Below, piece by piece: positions 34,218-46,199 of a stretch of 64,000 nt of DNA. The stretch covers positions 16,965,511 through 17,029,510 of the forward strand of contig CM036159.1 of NCBI GenBank assembly GCA_020631735.1, in the 5' to 3' direction. Both the position numbers and the translations under genes were made by a program. Each line of letters begins with the position of its first letter. Positions within the stretch are counted from its first letter, which is position 1. The notes under the pieces are model-generated. The model made no database searches. It worked only from the letters and a program-made list of their open reading frames with translations, and was not told where the DNA came from. The DNA is from Saccharum officinarum (Eukaryota > Streptophyta > Magnoliopsida > Poales > Poaceae).

Positions 34218-35379
34218 TAAAGATGGCAGCGGTGCGGGTTCGGATCGGGTATCCGCGGATTTCGGGTTTAACGGTTTCGGTTTCGGTGCTCGGTTTTCGC
34301 CCGCGATTTTCGGTTCGGATACCCGATAGTTAGCGGTTTTGGGGCGGATTTCTAATTTCACCCACGGATCACCATCGGCCCCGAAACAATTCGGCCCACC
34401 AGCGGCCCATTAACAACCCTAGTATATAATCGCATCCTCCATCCCTCTCGCTCAGGAACCCTCACCCCATCCCACTCCCACTCGACGGCCGTTGAGGCGC
34501 TGACTCGGGCGCACTCTGCCACTCGCGATGTCGCGCAGGGCGCTGGTGCCTCGAGCGGGCCCTCGTCCGTCGACCTCCCTCCCTCGTCCCTCCCTCTCTC
34601 TCTCACACCGACTCGGCTACTGGCTCCGCATCCACTCGACGCCCACCGCCACAAGCAGAGCGCATCGCAGAGGAGAGGAGGAGCAGGGGCCGGCACCACC
34701 CATCCAACGGCCCAGGCACCCACCCCACCACCAGGGGGACCGGCGGATCTGCGCCCTCTCTCTCGGCCGGCGGTGGATCTGCTCCTCCGGCGGCGGATCT
34801 GCGCCCCCGATGGTGGATCTGCGCGGGAGGCCTTGTGCCCGGCGGCGCGAGCCCTGCGCGGCCCAGCGCGCGGCGACACGGACGTGCGGGTCCGGTGGTG
34901 GCGGGGGCTTGCGACCGTCCATGCTCGTGGCGGCGGGTGCTCGACTCGGCGACGGCGGCTTGCCCTCTCTCAGGGTGGATCCAGCGGGAGGGAGGGGGTG
35001 GAGGGAGGGAGAGGGAGCGGCAGACGGAGGGAGGGCAGAGGCCCCAGCGCGGGGATGGAGCCGGAGAAGGTGGGGGGGGCGGGCTCGTGGCGCCGGTCCG
35101 TCAAGGAGGGAGGCTGGAGGGGAGGCTGCGGCGTGGAGGCGGGCGGCACAGAAGCGGCGGTGGCGGTGGGAGCGCTCTGGAGTCTGGATTGTGATTTTGT
35201 GAATAAATTTTTCGGGTTTCGGATTATCCGTCAGGTTTCGGGGATCCGCGGGTTTCGGTTTCGGGGATCGATTTTCATCCGAATCGGTGTTCGGGGCGGA
35301 TTCGGGTTTTAGGTTCGGGTTTCGGTTTTGGATGCCTAGACACTCCACCCGATCCGAACCCGCCCCGTTGCCATCCTTA
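34218..35379. mobile_element. Non-autonomous hAT element with 8-bp TSD
   Basis: 1162 bp. The left end is TAAAGATGGCAGCGG followed by GCGGGTTCGGATCGGGT. The right end is the inverse of TAAGGATGGCAACGG with the same continuation. A perfect 8-bp duplication TGCTTGGC lies at 34210-34217 and 35380-35387. Eight-bp duplications and ends of this kind mark Ac/Ds-like hAT transposons. Subterminal DNA is rich in CGGGTTTCGG-type repeats. The core (34450-35180) is GC-rich, open in several frames and lacks a transposase, so it may be a captured promoter/exon or filler. Confidence 0.85.
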
Positions 35380-35387
35380 TGCTTGGC

Positions 35388-36400
35388 GGCGGGAGAGTTC
35401 AACATACGCTGGACGAGCCACTTTTCGGTTTGTTGGGCGGATGAGATTGATGGGATGTGAATACTTGACTAATTATATCTATTATTTAAAAATAATAATA
35501 ACTAATTATACACTAATAAATATGCATTGACACTAATCTTGTCATTATAATCACTAATTAAAAATAAAATATGTTAATTAGCACTACACTACTCTAATTG
35601 TCACACAAAACATGTGCTAATCAACATATTAACACTTAACAAAAACTGATTTTGTCATCATAATTACTAATTAATAATATAACATACTAATAATTCTTAA
35701 TTTATTTGCTAATGACAAAAATTAGGAAGCATGGATAAGCTCATCCGTCAGATTTCTGAGGGCCACGATATCCAACATCTACCTAGAATATTCCCTACCA
35801 TAAATGTAAATATCCAGATTCAGCTTGTCCATCCAACTAAACACCATGTATTCAGGATATCCATGTCTCATCCATGTCCATAGAACCTAGCACTTTGAGT
35901 CATTTCTGATTTTTTTTATGAGGATCGGTAAAATGAAAGCTAAACAACTTAGTAGCAAAACGATCCTGCTCGAAACGGTTCAGAATGATTCACGATCTGA
36001 TGGTTACATACATGAAATTGTGAAAACATGGTTTCAAGTGATTCTGATTCTTCCTTCTCATGTTGTATTTTTTCTAGTTAATATTTTTTATGTATAATAG
36101 AATGAATTGTAATTAAAGTTGTTTTTTGTCCAAAAGATGTTCAATATTTTAAAGCATAATTTATTTATATGATTCTTTTGAAAAATGTTTTTAATAGCAT
36201 CTAGCCTACCGACAAAACAGACTCGTGAAGTATTCTTGAAAGAATTTAAATTTGAAATGTTTATATAGGAAACATGGATCCTACGGCACCTTGATGATTA
36301 GGACGAGACAAGATGTTCATATTTTGGCACTGTATATGCCGACACTTCGACCATGGGTAAAAAAAAAAAACGAAATTCAAACGTAGCCTCGGAAAAGTCA
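35388..36400. other. AT-rich intergenic sequence
   Basis: No gene. 35455-35710 is very AT-rich and contains a short inverted repeat (AATATGTTAATTAGCAC and GTGCTAATCAACATATT, about 35569-35630), probably a decayed MITE. Confidence 0.5.
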
Positions 36401-36862
36401 GGGGTGTTTGGTTACTAACACGGTAGCACTTTTTGTTTTATTTGACAAAAAAAGTTTTCAATCTTGGATTAGTTAGACTTAATAAATTCGTCTCGTAAAT
36501 TACTCCTAATCTATGTCAACATACATGTAATTAGTCTACATTTAGTACTCTATGTATTTGAAGGAACATTGATGTGATGGGAGTTAAAATTTAACATACT
36601 TAAACCAAACAGGGCCTTACATCATGTTTCTTTAGGGCATGTTTGGTTTCAGTGTGTTAAAGTTTAACTCCTATCACATCAATGTTCCCTCAAATACATG
36701 GAGTACTAAATGTAAACTAATTACATGCATGTCGACACAGATTAGGAGTAATTTACGAGACGAATCTATTAAACCTAATTAGTTTAAGATTGAAAACATT
36801 TTATCAAATACAACGAAAATGCTATGGTATGTTAAACTTTAACTCGTCCAACCAAACGTGCC
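36401..36862. mobile_element. Inverted pair of MITEs upstream of the BTB gene
   Basis: Two related elements lie in opposite orientation: 36401-36616 (GGGGTGTTTGGTT ... AACCAAACAGGGCC) and 36634-36862 (AGGGCATGTTTGG ... CCAACCAAACGTGCC), separated by only about 17 bp. Both contain the GGAGTACTAAATGTA-type and AATTACTCCTAATCT-type blocks on opposite strands. They are distant members of the family at 51 and 23756. Their right edge is about 155 bp from the BTB start codon. Confidence 0.8.
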
Positions 36863-36933
36863 TTAGTCCCCTTATCCGGACGGATCCTCATCCTTATCTC
36901 AATCCATTCCCCCTGGCCCGTGTCCCTTCCTTT

Positions 36934-36940
36934 TTTATAA
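36934..36940 (+). promoter_or_regulatory. TATA box of the BTB gene
   Basis: TTTATAA about 80 bp upstream of ATG 37017, between the MITE pair and the gene. Confidence 0.5.
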
Positions 36941-37016
36941 GCGCGCAACACTATCCCCAAAGCGGCAAAGCGAGAAGAAAATAATCCCCAATTACCGACA
37001 TCGAACGCCGACGGCG

Positions 37017-40000
37017 ATGTCCCTCCGCAAGCGCCAGCGCTCGGCGAGCAGCTCCCGCCTCGCCGCCTTCTGCTCGCCGCTGTCCCCTCCGCCTCCCTCA
37101 TCTACTTCCACCTCTCCTGACTCGCTTACCTTTCCCAACGCCGACGTCTTCCTCCGCCTCCACCTCGACCCCTCCTCTCCCGACGACGTGGACGCCATGC
37201 CCGACACCGACTACCACCTCTCCGCCGCCTCCTCCGGAACCTTCCTCGACCTGCACGTCTCGTCCTCGTCCCTCCTCCGCTCCCGCTACTTCGCCGCCCT
37301 CCTCTCCGACCGCTGGCCCACCGCCGCGAGTGGCCGTCTCTCCCTCGCGGTGGTGGCGCCCCCTCTTGCCCCCGCCCGTTCGACGCTCACATCCAGGTGC
37401 TCCGCCTCCTCCACACTCTCGATTTCGCGGGTGCCATCCGCTCCCCGGCGATGCCCTCGACCTCCTCCCCGTCGCGCTCCTGCTTCTCTTCGACGCCTGC
37501 GTCGAGGCCTGCATCCGCTTCCTCGAGGCCGTGCCCTGGTCCGAGGACGAGGAGGCCCGCGTCATTGACCTGGCGCGCTCCTCCCCGCCGATGAGGCAGC
37601 CGACCTGCTCGCCAGGGTTTCTCCTCCCCCCGTCGCCGCTGGTCCTTCTTCCGCTGCGGGGGTGGCCGCCAGGTCGCCCTCCGAGGCGATGCTGCACGGC
37701 CTGATCCACTGGGCGATCCATGGCCACCCCGTCCACGCTGCCACCAAGGCGTTCGTAGCGATGCTCCTTAAGGACTACCCGTCGCGGGACTGCGTCCACA
37801 AGGTGCTCGACGAGGCATTTCAGTCGCGCCTGGACACGGTCAAGGAGCTCATGGGGAAGTACGCAAGCCCGGATTTCAGGGTTGCGGTGGACAGTGATGA
37901 ACGCGAGGCCATACAGAGGCTCAACCTGCAGTCTGCGGTGTTGAATGTGAAGCACCTATATTGGCTCATCGAGAGGATGGTCGATATGAGGGTGGCGGAT
38001 AATGCGGTGATGCTGTGGAGTGATCAGGCTGCCCTGGCTACTGATTTGCAGAAGTTGCTGAATGATGCAGACATGTGGCGGAACATGACGCCTGGGCTTC
38101 CAATGCTTGTGACCAGATGCACACTCAGGCTCGCCAATTCAGTCATCACTGGGGAGACTCTTGTACCTCGGCAGGTTAGTCTGCTAACTGATAATCTTTC
38201 TATTACAGCAACTTTATGCATGCTGTATCTTGTGAAGGTAAATTACTATATAAATGTGACGATTCAGATAGAACTTAGAAGATGCTACCTGCATGTGGTT
38301 TCCTTCTGTTGAAAAGCAGTTGATAATAGGTTGCTTATGTCAACATAATACCATGCTCTGTTAGAATGGTTTAACTTGCCGCAGCTTATAAGACTTGTTA
38401 ATGGAATGCCCCATTGTTATAAGCCAATGGCTGTGTTTTATGCATCTTTCCTCTTAATACAAAGTAGCACCTAATGTTCAATTGTTTATAGGTAAGCCTG
38501 AAAAGCCCAGACAGGACTTGCATAAGTTGCATACCATTTTTGTCGATACGCCTCAGTACAATGAAAATAGGTTCTATATTAGTGCTGATACACTGTTGGC
38601 TTGCAAGATAACTTTGTTGATATGTAATGTAATGTATTTTGATTTATCTGAGTATATTCTTTTGAGAAGTTCTAGATTGATACTTCATTCCTAGGGTTGT
38701 TTGAGCTCCTGAATTGTAGTGGGATCTACTTCCACTTAATATAATGGATAGACGAAAAAGGTAGCACAGATTTGTTGTAGTACTCCCTCCAATTATAATA
38801 GTGCATCAGTGTGGACACCGACATGGCCACCGACATAATACTTTGACCACTAATTACTAGCACGATATATTGTAATCTTATCCTATTCTTTATGGTTAGT
38901 TTATTTAATTCAAGCAACATGTTGTGTGGTGACTCCATATGATTTATCATGCTATCAAGGCCTCAGTGGGTATCTCTGTTGGTTGTAATCTAAGAACTCC
39001 ACATGGTCTCTACCACATTGTTTGGTAATTAGGGTTTGTAGTATTGACCCCTAAATCAGATTTTTCTGAGGTCTTTGTTAGTGTATCAAATCAGAGAGCA
39101 AAGCCGCTTTATGAGTATGTATTGATATATTGATTAGCTTGTGTCTTATTTATGGGCATTAATCGGATTAATAGGTTGTGAACAAGATTAATCCGTGACA
39201 GGTTGGACTGATGAAAGCGTTAATACTTAAAGAGTGGTCTATGTTTGACGTGAGTTTAAGTGCTAAATTAATCAATTATCAATGTTGTGGATTGCATTGT
39301 CATGTTTTGGTAATAGTAATACAGCTTGTACAAGTGTTTTAACATTGACTTAGGAGCTTGATTACCTATTTGCGTGAATATATAGTAGCGATTCCAATAA
39401 GGAATCAATTTACAGATATTTAAATGTGATTAAGGTTGGAGTTATTGATGGTCAAGAGCTGAAAGAAAAACAAGACGATGGTAGGAATTAAACACGAATC
39501 TGGATTGAATTCAGACCAAAAGGTTTATGCTACATGCAAAAAAGAGAAAAGAGAAATAAAGAAAAGCTTTAATCTAGGAGCTGATTTCAGAGATAAGAGG
39601 GTCAGAATTGTTGAATGCTTTAATAATTTATTGCTTAAGGAGTCTGATGAGATAAATGGGCCTAGTATATTTGCTTCAGTAGAGTTGGTCTGAAACATTT
39701 GGCCACATTGTGGGCCAACTATTAGTGGTTTCTTGCGTGAGCCCTTGGTCGCTTTGTCTGCTCATTCACCTCTTATCCAATTGCTTCTTCTAAAAACATA
39801 GCATTGGTTAATCTTTCGTATTCTCCTTTTGCCCTTTGGGGTTCCTTATGTTTCTACTAATAGAAACAGTTCAGACCTTGCTTATACAATCCTCGGGACT
39901 ACTATTGCTTAATCTTTGTCCTCCCTATAGAAAGTGAACAAGACGATACAACTGAATAAAATCTGACTGAGTATTTTTGCTAGGTCGGCCAGCAAACTAA

Positions 40001-41328
40001 AATGCTCAGATCTGATTCCAGATTTGTCAGCAAGGCTACATCACTGCCAATCTCTAAAAAGAAACACCACCAGTATTTTTGTCATCATAAAATCTAATCG
40101 TTGCATGAAGCCCCAAACTAATTATTATCCAAGGACGTGCTTGCTTTTCTAATCTTAAGTAAGTTGATGGTCTTTCCCACAAAAGGCTTTCCCAGAATTA
40201 TGCACTCTCCAATTCTCCGTGGTTGCCCTTTTTGTTACATGACTAAATATCTACATCATGTTTGCCAGTAAACGAAGCAGTATCTAGCTGCAGGTTATAG
40301 TGTTTAGAGTATCTAGCTGCAGGTTATAGTGTTTAGTTTGCTGAAGGGGCTACTCTGTAGGTTTCTACCAAAAATGCTCATTACACGCTTTGCTAAAATT
40401 ACAGAGGTTGTAACTGGTTTTCAGGAAGACACAATCTTTTTTATGAATAATTAAGGAGTCCTTTTACTGTTACTAGTACTATATGCTAAAGATGACAGTT
40501 CAAATTGTCGAACTGGATCTTTATATATTTGGCACGTTGTGCTCCAGTAGCCTCCTGCCTATGGATTGTTTTTTTTTGATGAAACACAAGTCTTTCAATT
40601 TGCGACATCTCTGTTTCTTATGCTATTATCATGCACATGCACTGATGTTCATTTGTTTCCTTGTATCGTTCATCCACAGTATAGGGGGTCTGGCCTCTGT
40701 GGGCCTTCTGATTCTGGCTTAAATATTGGAATCCTCTAAAGATGAAACTCTGATACACTTTAGATGGTATAGGTCTCATGGTTCGCTGCATCCATACTGT
40801 TTGTACTTATTTCTTAATAGAAAATTCTCTTTCCAGTTCTATTCCATCTGTGCATCTGCGGTTTATGTGTCTACCGACTGGTGTTTCCTTTGAGCAATGC
40901 AGCAGGCTTGCACTTTGGTATCTTTCTTGCCAAACGGAACCTGCTATCTCAATTCTTTGATTGCATTTGAATGTTGCAAGCTTCTTGATAATAAGCTTAT
41001 GAAGTTTCGTTTCTCTGTATGTCTGAAACTGTTCTACATGTCTTTTCATCAGGTGAGGATGATGCTCGTCCAAAGCTGGCTCCCTGTCCTAAACGTCTGC
41101 CGGGACATTGTTCAACCAATGCACTTCCAGAAATCAACCAACTGCCAAGAGCTGGAGGAGGCGTTTCTTCAGATCATCTCCACCTTGCCTGTCCCAGAAG
41201 CCCAGGAGCTGCTGCAGCAATGCCTGGGGTTCTCCACCCGCAATGTTGACGACTGCCCGCATCTGGTCGCCGCGTTCAAGACGTGGTTCCGGCGCGCTGG
41301 CCGGCTTCCTCTGGGCGGGGAAAACTGA
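37017..41328 (+). CDS. BTB/POZ domain protein (At1g63850 type)
   Basis: Two exons, 37017-38174 and 41053-41328, separated by a 2.88 kb intron (CAG/GTTAGT donor, TTTCATCAG acceptor), give about 478 residues. The N terminus is low-complexity Ser/Pro-rich. The BTB fold follows (ADVFLRLHLD near residue 40, SRYFAALLSDRW near 90, then a DAHIQVLRLLHTLDFAGAI helix). A conserved plant C-terminal region (MLHGLIHWAI... to MLVQSWLPVLNVCRD...) has no catalytic motif. Proteins of this type are thought to act as adaptors, possibly for CUL3 ubiquitin ligases. Exon 1 needs three one-base corrections (about 37355-37378, 37443-37446 and 37580-37586), each a missing base near a C run. The frame moves 0, 2, 1 and back to 0, and the protein is otherwise sound, so sequencing error is the simplest reading. 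Confidence 0.8.
40279..40336. repeat. 29-bp perfect tandem duplication in the BTB intron
   Basis: The unit starting AGTATCTAGCTGCAGG is present twice, back to back (40279-40307 and 40308-40336). No coding role. Confidence 0.9.
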
Positions 41329-42342
41329 GACATGAGCGGATGTCTGTATCGCCCAATCAGTGCGGGTGTCGTGGTGTACTCTCACATGTAGTCAGCTGTA
41401 GGCCTACCTACATCCTCTGGATTTGGTATAGTGCTTGCGTCTCTGTTTTTTTTTCAAGACTGTCTGTATATATTGTCTGAAGTTTGTGCATTTAACTGTC
41501 CCTACTCGTTTTAGCTAATAACCAAGGTAAAAGGTACTATGCAGCATATGCTCCGTGTTTTAACTCTAATAATGATGTCTGTGTGCTTTTTTCACTCAAT
41601 GTGCATTGTTTGATGACTGCAGTAATGTTTCCAGAGTGCTGCAACTGGTTGTGAAATTTGCTCGCTACAGTCTAAAAAGATAAGTTGTGAAATACGTGAA
41701 GAAGATACGTCAGAAATTTTCTGATTATTTGGACACAAGATATCGAAGAAAGAGGATGCAATTAAGAAGCTGTGGAAGCGAAGCTGGCATCAAATCGACC
41801 CTGGCGCACCACTAAAACGAGCATATATGTTTTTTATTTTAAAAAAAATGCGGCACCACTAAAAAGAGCATAAATGTTTTTTTTGTAAGGGTAAGTGGCA
41901 CCACTAAAAAGAGCATAATGTTGTTCTTTTTTTTTTGTAAAGATATGTGGTAATTCTTAGGCTCTTTAGTGGCAAAAACAAATTTACCCATGTCATGGTG
42001 CATCAGCACCGGGAAGCTGAAAGCTGAACGTGGCGTGAGTCGCCCTCAATATATATTGCCTTGCAGATCATTACATTGTCACCGTACATCGCAAAAAGCA
42101 TGCCAGATTTGTCCTCCTCATTTATGTCCGTGCATTGACATGGCAAACCCACACCGAAAAGAAGGAAAATGAAAAAAAAAAAAAGAAAAGAGAGACTGAA
42201 GCAGCCAACACATGGTGATGGGTCAGAGACGCGTCATGACTCATGACTAACGGTTTTATCCTCGAAAAAAAATGGCTAACGGATTTACTTTTGCTGACGA
42301 GGAGACTGGGAAAATGATGACCTCGGCGCACTTAAGGGCGCG
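41329..42342. other. Intergenic between BTB gene and minus-strand gene
   Basis: It contains the 3' ends of two convergent genes. At 41806, 41853 and 41898 a unit beginning GCACCACTAAAAAGAGCATA recurs three times with a period of about 46 bp and T-rich spacers. No gene is seen. Confidence 0.6.
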
Positions 42343-42979
42343 CTAGTAGAAGCCCTGCACCGGCCACCGGCGGTCGGGGTCCGGCAGCCACGACGACCGC
42401 TTCTTCTTCTTTTTCTTGTCCTTCTTCCCTTCCTCGCCGCCGCCGTCCTCGCCGTCCTCGGAGCTCTTGGAGTCGCCGTCAGACCCGGCGCCGCACCCAC
42501 CGGCCCCCACCCCAGCTGCGCCGCCCGCCCTGTTCCTGGACCGCACGTACTCGATCAACCTCCACGCCGCCGGCTTCTGCTGCTGCGGCACTGGCGGCGG
42601 CGGAGGCTGTGGCGGGGACGCCGCCCCCTGCTTCGCCGGCGCCTTCTGCCGCCGCCGCCGCCGCCGCCGCTGCTCCTCCTCCTCCTCCTCCACGACAGCC
42701 AGCAGAGCCGGAGGCGGGTTGTTGGCGTCGTCGTCAGCGTCGTCGTGGAGGGGCGCGGACTGGGACAGGCGCTCGTAGTCCGGCAGCGGCACGGTGTCCT
42801 CCAACGCCGTCCCCATCGCCGCCGCTGCCGCCGACGCAGTCCATGAGCAGCAGGTGCTGGTGGCTGCCGCCGGACCTCCGCTTCCGCCGCCGCGCGCTGA
42901 GCCTGGAGCCTGGCCTGCCGCTGCTGCTGGCGTACCGGCCCTGCTCCTCCTCATCGTCCGAGTGATCCAGGGCGTCCAT
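42343..42979 (-). CDS. Uncharacterised small basic/acidic protein
   Basis: Start at 42979 (MDALDHSDDEEEQGRY), stop at 42343-42345. The N-terminal part is acidic then Ser/Arg-rich, followed by MGTALEDTVPLPDYERLSQ. Next come a poly-Glu/poly-Arg stretch, a Pro-rich stretch, WRLIEYVRSRNR, a Gly/Asp/Lys-rich low-complexity region and a C-terminal end SSWLPDPDRRWPVQGFY. I recall similar WLPDPDRRWPVQG-type endings in plant proteins of unknown function. The N- and C-terminal halves are in different frames, requiring a one-base insertion or two-base loss near the GGCGGC repeats at about 42805-42850. No signal or membrane segment is seen; no function is assigned. Confidence 0.6.
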
Positions 42980-44571
42980 ATTTAACGAGCTTCTTGGCGC
43001 CACAAACCATGCAAAAGCAAAACCCCCCTCTCTCGTTGCTCGTCGGGAGGCTAAAAATCCTTTGCAAGTGCCCTGGCGGCCTGGGGATCCCGATCCTCTC
43101 TCTCTGCTCGTTGGGAGGATAAATCCTCTGCAGATTGCAGGTGCGATGGCCTATGGGTACGTGACTCCAACTCCCAAAGGGACGCGCAGAAACCAGCAAC
43201 AGGGGAATGGATATTCAGAGGAAAAGTTTGACGAGAAGTGCTGCAGTCCGGCCCGGCTGATCGCGTCGATCTGAGCTGGTGGTTGACTTGGAGGAAGGTG
43301 CGGCGGCGGCGGCGTCGCTGCACGGGTCCGCTCCGTTACGTGTCGCCCTGGGCGACGGGTGGGTCCCGCCGTGCAGTGAGAGAATACGTACGGTTAGATG
43401 TTTTCCTTTTTCGCGCGAGAAGAAACGTACGCGTCGATGCGTGCGACGATGCCTGGCGCCGCCGCGTCCGTGGATTTTGACGGTTTCGTTGGAGGGCACA
43501 AGTTGCGAAATTTTCTCGGCTCAGACTTTCAAGTCCAGTCATTGAGAAAAGCTCCAATCTTGCCCTTCCGCGAAGATCTTGGTACGCAGACGCAGGACAA
43601 GCAATGAGCACTGCCATTTTCCTCAAGTAGGATTAGAATCTCGGGAGGAGCCCTAACTTCCCTCAGATTCACGATATTTGACCGCACTTTGTTTCTTGAT
43701 ATATAGATGCCGTTTAGAGTGATCGGCCGGCTCGCTAGCTGCAGGGTTCTTTGCAGCCTTTCTCTTAGCCTGTCTGTATAGTGTTTAGCTTTTCATCGTT
43801 AATATATAACTCACTTGTCTCTTACACAAATTTTTTTTTGGTTCTCGTGCCCAAGCCGGCTGTAAGCTTACAGCCGGCTGTAAGCTTACAGCCCGCTTGT
43901 CTTCTCTTTCCTTCACCTTAATATTTAGACAGCTCAGTGCATCTTCAAGAGTATTCTATTTTGTTTTCCCTCCAACTTCTAAAATGGTATTAGGAGAAAA
44001 AAAAACTATCTCCGAAGTTTCCAATAAACCACTTCTAAAAAAAAAATCAAATTTTGGACCGACCAGGATATTTTGTGCGGCATTTTTTTTTTGACACGAG
44101 ATCTCAGGGTGGCGCGTCCCGTCGCCGCCGCCTCCTTTCTGCCGGCCGCCGCCCACACCCAGCTGGCCGCCGCCTCCTCCCAGCAGGCAGGCAGATAGTA
44201 CCAGTACCGGCACGCAGGCAGACAGGCACGCCGGCCAGCCGCATTCGCTGGCAGTCAGGCAGATAGCGCAGTAGCATACACGTAGATAGCAAAGGACCTT
44301 GCACGCAGCCAGGCACGACCGCCCACACCAAGCGGCGAGGAATTCATCATCTTGACGGCGGCTGGGAGATGGCGCGAAGGGATAGAAGCCGCGCCAAATG
44401 ACAGTGTGAAGAAAAAAAAATCACGCGGGGAGAAGGATACGCACGACCAGGGGAGCGCGTGACTTTACACGGAGAGAGTCGGTTTTTCCTATCAGGGGGA
44501 TGGATTACGAGCTGTTCGAGACGGATTTTTTTTCTAATCTTACTAAAGACAAAGGATTAGGAAAGCATTAA
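42980..44571. other. Intergenic; includes palindromic repeat at 43854-43895
   Basis: No gene supported. 43030-43135 holds an imperfect tandem duplication (CTCGTTGGGAGGATAAATCC-like units). At 43854-43895 the palindromic unit GCCGGCTGTAAGCTTACA occurs twice in a row, possibly a MITE terminus. 44100-44330 is GC-rich with GGCAGGCAG-type repeats. Confidence 0.5.
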
Positions 44572-44832
44572 GGCTGTGTTTAGTTTCCATAGAATGCAAA
44601 ATACCAACTACTTTATAATGATGAAATACAAAATGCCTAAATTTTTATGGGTACGTTTAGTTTTATCTAAAATGCCAAATTTTTCATGGAGTAGGTGAGG
44701 GCTTTTTAGTTTTTTTTGGAGAATGAATACCTTTTTGCTAAAAATTTTGCATGGTATTTAGTTCCATCTTACAAAATGATGAGCAAAAACCCCAAAAAAT
44801 TTTTTTGATGAAATGGGAAACTAAACACACCC
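44572..44832. mobile_element. Tourist-like MITE with TAA duplication
   Basis: 261 bp with inverted ends GGCTGTGTTTAGTTTCC and GGGAAACTAAACACACCC, flanked by TAA at 44569-44571 and 44833-44835. No coding capacity. It is a different family from the MITEs at 14471. Confidence 0.8.
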
Positions 44833-44835
44833 TAA

Positions 44836-46199
44836 GGAAACTCTTGGAGACGCTCACAAGCTGTTATTATACTTACTCTAAGAGATATTCAGAGCTCAGA
44901 ACCACCCTAATGAGTACATGGAGCTGAAATCTCTGCTAGAAATTTGATATTCAGAGAGCATTCATTGGAAACTATCCTCCAGGTGCAGGTGCAAGCAGGC
45001 ATATAAATACTATTTATTAACTCACAGGTCGTAACATTGGATCTAGGGCTAGATAGGGCTTCTCGTATGCCAAATTGGATTTTGCATACTGACCGTGGTC
45101 CCTTACAACGCATCGTCCTGCTAAACACCACTCAATTACGACGACTATTGTATACACAAATACAAGAGAACGAGAGATGGTCCATGTTGCAGGCAAGCTA
45201 GCTGCACAAATTTACTTTTCAAAAAGTAGTGCTAGTGCCCCCAATTTCAGAAAGATTCCTCCTTGAAGGCACGTAATCAACATTTGAAAACTTTGGCTAT
45301 TCGTTCATGTTTGTTATTACTGATTAGGGATGGTAGCCGATCGAGACAGGTGCCGATGAAGTAAATAAATATATTCATCCGCGACACAGTCCCTAACAAT
45401 TGAAATTCTGCACCTGTGCTCACGGGTCAAATTCTGCACTAGTGCCCGTGAATTGAATTGCACTAGGTATAAAACTTTGATGCCTACATCACCAAAAGGT
45501 TATGTAAAAATGTCTAATGAACAGAACTACAACGCCGCTAGTGTCGCCAACTCCTAACTCGCTCCTGGATATAAATTTCTGACCATTTTGCTTTGGTTAG
45601 GGCACTCCCAATGTTAGAATATATAATTTCTTACGTTTTTAATGGATAGTTTTTACCGAATAATCTTTTGCCCAATTGCACATCTTCTCTCTCCCTTATC
45701 TATCTATCATATCTCTTCATGATTCTCATGTAGATATGATTTCTTATTAAGAAATCATTTCATCCCTATCTCCTCAGTAAATCGCTTGCCATGATGATAA
45801 TTATGATAGTTTCTACATTGTCGGTGCTCTTAACTTAATTGTTTCTAGTACGGTATTGCTTTTAGTCATGTCTATAACTCCGTGCTTGCTTGGACTACGT
45901 GTAGCGTAGTTTGACATTAAGATGTGTATATAAGAGTAGTTTGCAAATTTTACTGTAGTAATGTGTATGTGTGGCCTGAATTGTACTACCTTTATTCCAA
46001 AAAAATCTAAATGCATTTTTTTTGTTAAAGTATGAAAAGTTTGGTAAACATATACTATGAAAATATTAACGTTTATGATAAAAAAACTGGTATACTATGA
46101 AAATATATCCCATAACAAATTTAATGACACATATCGATTTTACAAATTTTGGTATTTTGCAAATATATAATTAGTCAATTTAATGACACATATCGATTT
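44836..46199. other. Intergenic, no gene seen
   Basis: Mostly AT-rich. Near the right edge a block ATTTAATGACACATATCGAT is present twice, 63 bp apart (about 46119 and 46182). Confidence 0.5.

Noticed and set aside
34528..35405. Open frames of 120-262 residues in the hAT core
   Set aside because: Low-complexity Gly/Arg/Pro composition and equal openness on several frames; no transposase or other domain.
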